Shown: positions 1 to 5,582 of the stretch, piece after piece
Layout of the letters: each line of letters begins with the position of its first letter
Position numbering within the stretch: the stretch's first letter is position 1
DNA from: Myxococcales bacterium
GTDB taxonomy: Bacteria; Myxococcota; Myxococcia; Myxococcales; Myxococcaceae
Direction of reading: 5' to 3'
DNA: 5,794 nt
Assembly (NCBI GenBank): GCA_009885595.1
Contig: VFKJ01000786.1
Span: 1-5,794, forward strand
Notes under the pieces: generated by a model
What the model saw: the letters and a program-made list of their open reading frames with translations, nothing else
Database searches by the model: none
What the model was told of the DNA's origin: nothing
Made by a program: the position numbers and the translations under genes

Positions 1-1596
1 GAGACCTGCGATGGCATCGACGACGACTGCGACGGCGTGGTGGACGAAGGTTGCAGCTGCCTCAACGGCGCGACCCGCAACTGCTACCTCGGGCCCACCG
101 GCACTCAGGGCGTCGGGCGCTGCGTGGGCGGCAGCCAGCTGTGCACGTCGGGCGCGTGGGGCACCTGCGCGGGCCAGGTGATCCCCACCACCGAAGTCTG
201 CAACGGCCTCGACGACGACTGCGACGCGCAGACGGACGAGCTGCTGGGCACGCTCAACTGCGGCGTGGGCGCGTGCGCGCGAAGCACCGCGGTCTGCCTC
301 GGCGGCGTGGCTCAGACCTGCACGGCGGGCTCACCCACCACCGAGGTCTGCGACGGCGCGGACAACGACTGCGACGGTCAGACCGACGAACTGCTCGGCA
401 CGCTCAGCTGCGGAATCGGCTCCTGCGCCCGCACCGTCGCGGCCTGCCTGGGTGGTGCTTCTCAAACCTGTACACCCGGCCCCACGAGCACCGAGGTCTG
501 CGACGGCGCTGACAACAACTGTGATGGGCAGGTGGACGAGGCCCTCGGCACCCGCTCCTGCGGCGTGGGCGCCTGCGCGCGCACCGTCAATGCCTGCCTG
601 GGCGGCGTCACCCAGAGCTGCGTGGCCGGCACCGCCACCACCGAGGTCTGCAACGGCGTCGACGACGACTGCGACGGAACTCCGGACGACGGCTTCGGCA
701 CCACCAGCTGTGGCCAGGGCGCGTGCCTGCGCTCAGTTCAGGCCTGCATCTCCGGCGTGCCCCAGACCTGCACGGTCGGCAGCGCCACCGCGGAGACCTG
801 CAACGGCGTCGACGACGACTGCGACGGCACCATCGACGACGGCATCTGCGCGCCGGGCGCGACCTGTCCGGGGCCGCAGCAGGTGACGCCGAACAGCACC
901 GTCTCGCTCAACACCAACGCGAGCTCGCCGGTGGGGCGCCCGCTGGCCTGCCTGTGGAGCGTGGTGAGCCGGCCCGCGACCTCGAGCGGCACCTTCTCCG
1001 CGGCGACCAACTGCACCGCGTCGAACTACGTCGCCGACGTGGTGGGCACCCACGTGCTGCGCTTCACCGTGACCGACTCGGCGGGCCTCACCGCGAGCTG
1101 CACCACCACCATCGAGGTGCTGCCCACCGGCGACCTGTGGATCGAGCTGACGTGGAGCGTGAACAACGACCTGGACCTGCACCTGCTCCACCCGAGCGGG
1201 GGCCGGCCGCGGCAGGCGGGCTCGTGGTCCGTCTCGCCCTACGACTGCTACTACTCGAACAAGACGCCCGACTGGGACGTGCTCGGCAACCTGGCGGATG
1301 ACCCTTCGCTCGATCGCGACGTGGTCAGCGGAATGGGGCCGGAGAGCACGCGGATCAACGTGGCGAACACCACGCACGTGTATTGGGTGGGCGTGCACAT
1401 GTACTCGTGGTCGGCCAGTCCGACCCCGGTGGTGGCCACCGTGCGGATCTACTGCGCAGGGATGCTCAAGCAGACGCTCACCCACAGCTTCAGCACCGTG
1501 AAGGACCTGTGGGTCCCCGGCAGCGTCGACTTCAAGAATGCCGGCGCTCAGGGCTGCTTCTTCACGCCTGATGGACAGACGGTGAATGTGCCCTGA
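1..1596 (+). CDS. MopE-type cysteine-rich repeat protein with PKD-like and C-terminal beta domains (5' end outside window)
   Basis: The reading frame is open from base 1, so the true start and signal peptide lie upstream; 531 codons precede the TGA at 1594-1596. Seen: six motifs of the form E-[VT]-C-[ND]-G-x-D-[DN]-[DN]-C-D at codons 1, 65, 115, 165, 215 and 265. This is the signature of the 'putative metal-binding motif'/MopE repeat family (Pfam Cu-binding_MopE), common in secreted myxobacterial proteins. The repeats end near codon 283. A PKD/Ig-like domain follows (about codons 289-375, with VTPNSTVSL, CLWSVVSRP and VLRFTVTDSAG). The C-terminal domain (about 377-531) starts DLWIELTWSVNNDLDLHLLHPSGG and carries SGMGPEST and VYWVGVHMYS; it resembles YfaP/DUF2135-like beta domains. 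Many cysteines suggest a disulfide-rich protein outside the cytoplasm. Acidic loops suggest calcium or other metal binding, which is inference. Family assignment is firm; function is unknown. It converges on the next gene with a 19-bp gap. Confidence 0.9.
   Translation, partial: ETCDGIDDDCDGVVDEGCSCLNGATRNCYLGPTGTQGVGRCVGGSQLCTSGAWGTCAGQVIPTTEVCNGLDDDCDAQTDELLGTLNCGVGACARSTAVCLGGVAQTCTAGSPTTEVCDGADNDCDGQTDELLGTLSCGIGSCARTVAACLGGASQTCTPGPTSTEVCDGADNNCDGQVDEALGTRSCGVGACARTVNACLGGVTQSCVAGTATTEVCNGVDDDCDGTPDDGFGTTSCGQGACLRSVQACISGVPQTCTVGSATAETCNGVDDDCDGTIDDGICAPGATCPGPQQVTPNSTVSLNTNASSPVGRPLACLWSVVSRPATSSGTFSAATNCTASNYVADVVGTHVLRFTVTDSAGLTASCTTTIEVLPTGDLWIELTWSVNNDLDLHLLHPSGGRPRQAGSWSVSPYDCYYSNKTPDWDVLGNLADDPSLDRDVVSGMGPESTRINVANTTHVYWVGVHMYSWSASPTPVVATVRIYCAGMLKQTLTHSFSTVKDLWVPGSVDFKNAGAQGCFFTPDGQTVNVP
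193..846 (+). repeat. 150-bp coding tandem repeats (MopE units)
   Basis: The Glu codon that opens each motif falls at 193, 343, 493, 643 and 793, exactly 150 bp (50 residues) apart. There are four full units plus a shortened fifth motif ending near 846. A complete unit has six cysteines, at unit residues 3, 10, 23, 28, 35 and 43, plus the conserved pieces GT..CG.G.C.R and C..G. The second motif in the window has DCDAQTDE where the others have DCDG. The preceding unit (1-192) is longer, 64 residues with eight cysteines and a GPTGTQGVGRC segment, which is another known version of this repeat. Units differ by many substitutions, so the array is old or selected rather than freshly copied. Confidence 0.9.
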
Positions 1597-1627
1597 GCGG
1601 CCTGACGCCCGTTTCTCAGCGCCGCTC
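1595..1627. terminator. Possible bidirectional hairpin between convergent genes
   Basis: The left arm GAGCGGC (1595-1601) is the exact reverse complement of GCCGCTC (1621-1627). Inside it, TGA (1603-1605) can also pair with TCA (1616-1618). The arms overlap the stop codons of both convergent genes and span their 19-bp gap. No clear T-tract follows on either strand, so it could be a weak or Rho-assisted terminator, or chance pairing in GC-rich DNA. Confidence 0.3.
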
Positions 1628-2707
1628 GATCCAGCTCCAGTCGAAGCCCAGCCCGCCCGTGCGTCGGAACTCGGTCACCTTCTCGCCGTGCTCGAACCTC
1701 ATGGTGTCCGACACCGACGACTCGCTACCGCTGCGCCAGCGCACCACGGCGGTGTACCGGCCGAGGAACCCGCTGCGCGGGGCAGCCACCACGACTCCGT
1801 GGCGCACCGCGGGCTCCGAGCGGTCGAGGGTGGCGTTGACGGTGAGCAGGGTGCCGAGGGTCAGCGCGCCGGCGGTGATGGCCCAGCAGAGCAGCGCGCC
1901 GACCGACCACTTGCCCGACGCCGAATGGCCTGCGAACGCTCGCTCGAGGGAGGGCCGGGCCAGAAACGCCGTCAGCCCAGCGACCACCAGCACCACCAGC
2001 CACGGCAGCACGGTGTCGGTGCGGTAGCTGCGATCGGCGACCCACCCCCAGACCGCCGAGAGCGCAGCGGCGACGATGCTCACCGTGAGGAGTGCCTCAC
2101 CGGATCGCGCGGGCGCCGCGTCGCGCAGGCCGCCGGCCTTCGAGGCGCTGAGGAGATCCTCGAGCACCGCGCCCCAGAAGCGCGCGTCGGGCGGTCGATC
2201 GGCGTCGACCGGCACGCTCAGCTTCACCGAGCGCAGGCCCCAGTGCACCACCAGGCCCTGATCGATGAGCGCGATCACCGCCTGGCGGGTCGCTTCCTTC
2301 GAGAGCACGCGCCGCGCGTCGGCCTCGCTCGCGTCGTGATCGACGAAGACCGCGTGATCGAAGCCCGCGTAGCCGGTCTGGAGTTCCTTCACGAGGCCGC
2401 GGTTCTTGTCGGTGACGTCGCCGTCGTCCTCGCGGCGGAGCACGATCGACGGCGGGCGCCTGCGGGCCTCGTCACTCGGTGTGCGGCCGCGCTCGAAGAA
2501 CACGTGCACCTCGGCCCGCAAGCGCGAGGTCGAGGTCGAGCGGGCGCCGTTCCTTTGCAGGCGATCACCGATGGACACCGTGACCTTGCGGCCGTCGACG
2601 TTCAGCTCGAGCTCTCCCACCCCGCGCGCTTCGAGCCCCAGTGCGTCGCAGAGCGGGTCGAGCGCGTCGTGATCGGCGCTCTTCGATGACGCGAGGGTCG
2701 CTCTCAT
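1616..2707 (-). CDS. Uncharacterised membrane protein with a soluble N-terminal domain and three transmembrane helices
   Basis: This is a 363-residue protein. The ATG (2707-2705) was chosen because it overlaps the stop of the upstream gene as TGATG and because the N-terminal fold begins there; the frame stays open far upstream, but that stretch is antisense-type read-through of the beta-helix gene. Seen: a charged soluble region of about 200 residues (with VHVFFERGR near 67-75 and GFDHAVFVDHD near 115-125), three hydrophobic helices at about 204-223, 231-250 and 267-290, then a C-terminal tail of about 70 residues with strand-like segments (VVVAAPRSG, YTAVVRWRSG, GGLGFDWSW). The charged loop between helices 2 and 3 suggests a cytoplasmic N-terminus and a periplasmic tail. 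From memory it resembles anonymous myxobacterial proteins whose tail recalls DUF3592-like domains, but I cannot confirm that. There is no clear Shine-Dalgarno sequence, so translation is probably coupled to the lipoprotein gene. Function unknown. Confidence 0.82.
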   Translation of the reverse strand: MRATLASSKSADHDALDPLCDALGLEARGVGELELNVDGRKVTVSIGDRLQRNGARSTSTSRLRAEVHVFFERGRTPSDEARRRPPSIVLRREDDGDVTDKNRGLVKELQTGYAGFDHAVFVDHDASEADARRVLSKEATRQAVIALIDQGLVVHWGLRSVKLSVPVDADRPPDARFWGAVLEDLLSASKAGGLRDAAPARSGEALLTVSIVAAALSAVWGWVADRSYRTDTVLPWLVVLVVAGLTAFLARPSLERAFAGHSASGKWSVGALLCWAITAGALTLGTLLTVNATLDRSEPAVRHGVVVAAPRSGFLGRYTAVVRWRSGSESSVSDTMRFEHGEKVTEFRRTGGLGFDWSWIERR

Positions 2708-4266
2708 CAGCGGCACTCGAGTGCACCCACGTCTCGCGCCGCGCCGAGGGGGCGGGGCGCGCCCCGGAAGTCGTCCCCGACGGCCGGACCGGCGTCGGCG
2801 GCATCGACCGCGGGCGAGGTGGCGGTGGGGCACAGCGCGGCGTCGAGGCCTGCCGCGGCGGCGTCGGTGAACTGGAGGTTTCCAGCGACCGTCCACCCGT
2901 AGCGCGAGTCGGTCCGTCGCAGCCAGGTGGCCGAGGGGAAGAGGACCAGGTTGTTCGAGATGACGTTCTCCACGCTGGTGAGGTCGCCGACCGCGGCCGC
3001 GTTGACGTCGATGATGGCGTTGGTAGCCCCGACGCCGGCCTGGAGGGTGTTGTGGGTGATGGTGAAGCCGCCCCGGTAGCCGGTGGGCACGAGGTCGGTG
3101 GGCAGCGAGGTCGGGCGCGGGTTGATGACGATGCCCACCGAGCGGAAGTCGGTGATCAGGTTGTTCCGCACGACGGTCTGGCCGATCCCCATCACGTTCA
3201 TCCCGACGGGACCGCGGGTGATCAGGTTGCGCTCCACCACGCACGACGAGCCCCCGCCCACCTGGATGCCGTGCTCCTGGCTGGACACCCCCAGCTCCCC
3301 GTAGTCCTCGATGCGGTTGTCCGAGAGGACGCAGTCCTGGACCGCCCCGCCCACCTGAAGGCCGTCCCAGCCCACGTGCTGGATGAGGTTGTGGTGCACG
3401 CGCACGCCCCGGAGCTCGTGCGGGAACTGCTCCGTCGCCCCCGGGCAGGCGCTGCGATCGCACGTGGCGTTGGTGGCGTAGCAGTATCGGGCGCCGGCGC
3501 CGTTGTAGAAGCTGTTGCCCAGGTACAGGCCCTCGCCGTTCGGCAGGTCGTGGACCCAGTTGTCGTGAAGGTGGACCCCTGACATCACGAAGGTGTCGTA
3601 GCGCCGGTCTGCCGCTCCACAGGTCGTGCTGCTGGGATCGACCTTGGCGGTGATGCCGGCGAACGCGGACTGAGTCAGCTCGAGGTGGTCGAGCTCGAAG
3701 TCCGTGGCGCGGCCTACGGTGACCAGGAACGGCGCGGACGGCCCGGTGAACTTGAGCCCGTAGGGCACGCCCGGCGCACCCCCACCACTGAGCCGGAAGC
3801 CCCGCCCGCTGATGGTCAGCGGGGAGCCCGTCGTGGTCGAGCTCAAGGTGACCTGTCCGTCGCAGTTGCGGATCAGCACGGGCGCCGCGGCCGTGCCGCT
3901 GAGGCCGGAGAGCGTCAGCCGGCCGCGGGACGCCGCGGTGCCGGCGCGCAGGCAGACCACCGCGCCGCCGTCGAGGCCGCTGAGGTCGACGCTGGTCTCA
4001 CCGGGGAGGATCTCCCGGGTGCAGCCGCAGACCGAGGGGTCGAACCCGAGCCCGCCACCGCCGTCCGCGACGCCGGCGTCCACCCGCCCCGCATCCGGCG
4101 CGCCCCCGTCGAGGCCCGCGTCGCCTCCTCCTGCGTCCGGTGCGCCCCCGTCGGGCACACCCGCGTCGACTTCGTCGAGGCCCGCGTCGCCCCCGCCGGC
4201 GTCCGGGGACGCCACCGGGGCGCCGCAACCGATCCACAGCAAGGTAACGAGAAAACGCGCTCTCAT
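2707..4266 (-). CDS. Right-handed parallel beta-helix lipoprotein with DAG-rich linker
   Basis: This is a 519-residue protein. Residues 1-13 form a short basic/hydrophobic signal ending in LLWIGC, with Cys14 the likely lipidated residue. Trp at the -3 position is unusual for a lipobox. Residues about 21-72 form a flexible linker with seven DAG triplets, typical of myxobacterial surface lipoproteins. The body (about 80-480) has recurring strand-turn units such as GVRVHHNLIQHVGWDGLQV, CVLSDNRIEDYG, CVVERNLIT, TVVRNNLIT and FTITHNTLQ, the pattern of Pfam Beta_helix proteins that often bind or cleave polysaccharide. The C-terminus (GDDFRGAPRPLGAARDVGALE) is the usual end of this class. No catalytic residues can be assigned, so enzyme versus structural role is open. 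The start is supported by the signal peptide and by GAAGGGG four bases upstream. It is probably first in a two-gene operon with the membrane protein. Confidence 0.92.
   Translation of the reverse strand: MRARFLVTLLWIGCGAPVASPDAGGGDAGLDEVDAGVPDGGAPDAGGGDAGLDGGAPDAGRVDAGVADGGGGLGFDPSVCGCTREILPGETSVDLSGLDGGAVVCLRAGTAASRGRLTLSGLSGTAAAPVLIRNCDGQVTLSSTTTGSPLTISGRGFRLSGGGAPGVPYGLKFTGPSAPFLVTVGRATDFELDHLELTQSAFAGITAKVDPSSTTCGAADRRYDTFVMSGVHLHDNWVHDLPNGEGLYLGNSFYNGAGARYCYATNATCDRSACPGATEQFPHELRGVRVHHNLIQHVGWDGLQVGGAVQDCVLSDNRIEDYGELGVSSQEHGIQVGGGSSCVVERNLITRGPVGMNVMGIGQTVVRNNLITDFRSVGIVINPRPTSLPTDLVPTGYRGGFTITHNTLQAGVGATNAIIDVNAAAVGDLTSVENVISNNLVLFPSATWLRRTDSRYGWTVAGNLQFTDAAAAGLDAALCPTATSPAVDAADAGPAVGDDFRGAPRPLGAARDVGALECR
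4051..4206 (-). repeat. DAG/DGG low-complexity linker with a 66-bp repeat offset
   Basis: This stretch encodes residues 21-72 of the beta-helix lipoprotein. PDAGGGDAGLD occurs at residues 21-31 and again at 43-53, a 22-residue (66-bp) offset visible in the DNA as near-identical blocks starting at 4108 and 4174. Such linkers probably hold the folded domain away from the membrane anchor. Repeat number could vary between strains. Confidence 0.85.
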
Positions 4267-4270
4267 GACG

Positions 4271-4277
4271 CCCCTTC
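4271..4277 (-). promoter_or_regulatory. Shine-Dalgarno-like site of the beta-helix lipoprotein
   Basis: On the minus strand GAAGGGG lies four bases before the ATG at 4266-4264. It is purine-rich and reasonably placed, supporting that start. It is the only convincing ribosome-binding site at the four gene starts visible here. Confidence 0.5.
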
Positions 4278-4334
4278 AGGTCGCCGCCAGCACCACGCCC
4301 AAGGCTTCCTTGCGCGCAGCGTAGAACGTTCAGC

Positions 4335-4348
4335 CAGCGCGGGCGCTG
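4335..4348. repeat. 14-bp perfect inverted repeat in the divergent intergenic region
   Basis: CAGCGC-GG-GCGCTG is a perfect palindrome lying 69 bp before the beta-helix lipoprotein start and 108 bp before the small lipoprotein start. It could be an operator for either divergent promoter. In DNA this GC-rich a chance palindrome is also plausible. No convincing -35/-10 pair was found nearby on either strand. Confidence 0.35.
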
Positions 4349-4358
4349 ACTTCGCCCA

Positions 4359-4439
4359 TCACCGGCAGGGGCCCGGAGAGCACGCACGTCTATTGGGTGG
4401 GCGTGCACATGACAGACGGTGAATGTGCCCTGAGCGGCC
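4359..4439 (+). pseudogene. Scarred partial duplicate of the 3' end of the MopE-type gene
   Basis: Three collinear blocks match gene 1. Positions 4359-4384 match 1325-1350 at 22 of 26 bases, 4385-4411 match 1375-1401 at 26 of 27, and 4412-4439 match 1575-1602 at 28 of 28. Relative to gene 1 the copy lacks 1351-1374 (24 bp, in frame, bounded by CACG direct repeats) and 1402-1574 (173 bp, out of frame). The match includes the gene-1 stop codon (copy TGA at 4429-4431) and six bases beyond it, then ends abruptly 16 bp before the small lipoprotein ATG. It retains the codons for PEST-HVYWVGVHM, but cannot encode a functional domain. The left side is more diverged than the right. Confidence 0.85.
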
Positions 4440-4455
4440 AGTATGGTGCGCCCCC

Positions 4456-5001
4456 ATGCGCCTGCTGATCCTCGCCGTCACCGCCGTGTCCTTGTCCGCC
4501 TGCTGTTGCCAGAGCCGTGAAGAGAAGCTCAAGGCCGCGGAGGACGAAGGCAACCTGCTCGTCGCCACCAAGGCCAAGCTGCTCAAGGGCGCCGGCGAGG
4601 CGGTGAAGAAGGAAGGCAAAGAGGCCGCGGAGACCCTCGCCGAGGGCACGGGCGAGGTGGTGAAGGGCCTGGGCACGGGCATCCAGAAGGGCCTGATGGA
4701 CGTGAAGATCAACCCTCACGAGACCATGGCGGCGAACGGCCTGGGCATCACCCGGGCGGCGCGCGGGGAAGACGGCACCGCCAGGCACACCATCACCGCG
4801 TACGTGACGTTCGAGAAGGCCTTCGCCGGCACCCTGGAGATGCGCGCCTACGACGGGGAGGACCGCGAGGTCGGCCGGGTGAAGACGGAGAGCAACGAGA
4901 CGGAGTCGGGTGCGCGGTACATCGACTTCACCTTCGACCAACGCGCGCCGCTGATGACCGCCGGCCGCTTCGAGATCCGCGCGACGCCCAAGACGCCGTG
5001 A
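4456..5001 (+). CDS. Small outer-membrane-type lipoprotein of unknown function
   Basis: This is a 181-residue protein. The ATG at 4456 gives a textbook lipoprotein signal: MRLLILAVTAVSLSAC, with lipobox LSAC and Cys16 lipidated, followed by two more cysteines. Cys at +2 rather than Asp fits sorting to the outer membrane by the E. coli rule. Residues about 21-80 are a charged, Lys/Glu/Ala-rich, probably helical stretch with Gly-rich breaks (GAGEAVKKEGKEAAE, EGTGEVVKGLGTG). Residues about 82-178 look like a beta-sandwich domain (HTITAYVTFEKAF, TLEMRAYDGEDREVGR, YIDFTFDQRAPL, RFEIRATP). I do not recognise a named family. An in-frame upstream GTG (4423) would put charged residues before the signal and is rejected as the start. 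No good Shine-Dalgarno sequence is visible; the leader is largely the gene-1 fragment. It overlaps maf by 4 bp, so the two are probably co-transcribed. Confidence 0.85.
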   Translation: MRLLILAVTAVSLSACCCQSREEKLKAAEDEGNLLVATKAKLLKGAGEAVKKEGKEAAETLAEGTGEVVKGLGTGIQKGLMDVKINPHETMAANGLGITRAARGEDGTARHTITAYVTFEKAFAGTLEMRAYDGEDREVGRVKTESNETESGARYIDFTFDQRAPLMTAGRFEIRATPKTP

Positions 5002-5582
5002 CCCTCGGTCCCTTCGAAGAGCTGCTGCTGGCCTCGACCTCGAGCGCGCGCCGCGCGTTGATGGAGGGGCTGGGGTTGCCGTTTCGTTGCGTGGCGCCCG
5101 AGGTGCACGAGAACGTGCCGGAAGGAACGCCGCCTCAGCACGCGGTGGCGATACTCGCCGAGCGGAAGGCGAGGGCGGTGGCCAACCGTTTTCCCCACGC
5201 GCTGGTGATCGGGTCTGATCAGCTGGTCGCCTTGAGTGGTCAGACGCTCGGAAAACCCGACGACGAAGCCGCGGCGCTCAGGCAGCTGGGCTCGCTGCGG
5301 GGGAAGACGCACGAGATTCACACCGGCCTCAGCGTGATTGGTGCGGGCTTCCTCGAGACCGAGGTGGACACCGCCAAGCTCACGGTGCTGCCGCTGACCG
5401 ACGCTGAGCTCGAGGGCTACGTGGCCACCGGTGAGTGGCAGGGCTGCGCGGGCGGGTATCGGGTCGAGGCGCGCGGCCAGGCGATCTTCGAGCGCATCGA
5501 GGGCGATCGCGCGGCGATCCAGGGCCTGCCGATGCAGCGCCTCACCCGCATGCTGCGCGACGCGGGTGTGCAGTTCTTCTGA
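4998..5582 (+). CDS. Maf-family nucleoside triphosphate pyrophosphatase, YceF type
   Basis: This is a 194-residue protein, the usual Maf length. It starts at GTG 4998, in the GTGA overlap with the lipoprotein stop; no other start keeps the N-terminal motif. Maf proteins cleave non-canonical or modified nucleoside triphosphates to monophosphate and pyrophosphate in the cytoplasm. Seen in order: LASTSSARRALMEGLGLPF (11-29, nucleotide-binding loop), APEVHE (33-38), IGSDQLVAL (71-79, catalytic Asp74), LGKP (84-87), HTGL (108-111), GCAGGYRVEARG (149-160), IFERIEGDR (163-171) and GLPM (176-179). GSDQ and the CAG..R.E..G pattern match E. coli YceF (7-methyl-GTP pyrophosphatase) rather than the dTTP/UTP enzyme YhdE, so m7GTP is the likeliest substrate, by family analogy. 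The usual Pro after STS is Ser, and the Asp of APEVDE is His. Confidence 0.95.
   Translation: MTLGPFEELLLASTSSARRALMEGLGLPFRCVAPEVHENVPEGTPPQHAVAILAERKARAVANRFPHALVIGSDQLVALSGQTLGKPDDEAAALRQLGSLRGKTHEIHTGLSVIGAGFLETEVDTAKLTVLPLTDAELEGYVATGEWQGCAGGYRVEARGQAIFERIEGDRAAIQGLPMQRLTRMLRDAGVQFF

Noticed and set aside
193..846. CRISPR-like or other non-coding repeat array
   Set aside because: The 150-bp periodicity is in frame, with protein-level conservation and diverged DNA; there are no short identical repeats with unique spacers.
733..1485. Minus-strand open frame of 250 codons under the MopE-type gene
   Set aside because: The composition is Arg/His/Val-rich shadow coding; the plus strand has unmistakable repeats and domains.
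1586..2689. Long plus-strand open frame opposite the membrane-protein gene
   Set aside because: Its translation is Arg/Ala/His-rich without domains, as expected for an antisense shadow in GC-rich DNA; the minus strand has clear transmembrane helices.
2707..3463. Upstream in-frame extension of the membrane-protein gene to 615 residues
   Set aside because: The extra stretch is Arg/Pro/His-rich, lies in another frame of the well-supported beta-helix gene on the same strand, and the ATG at 2707 has a TGATG junction.
2641..3582. Long plus-strand open frame opposite the beta-helix gene
   Set aside because: Low-complexity Gly/Val/Arg-rich translation without recognisable motifs; the minus-strand product has a signal, linker and beta-helix repeats.
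4423..4455. GTG start extending the small lipoprotein by 11 residues
   Set aside because: It would place MCPERPVWCAP before a perfect lipoprotein signal, and the GTG derives from the gene-1 fragment.
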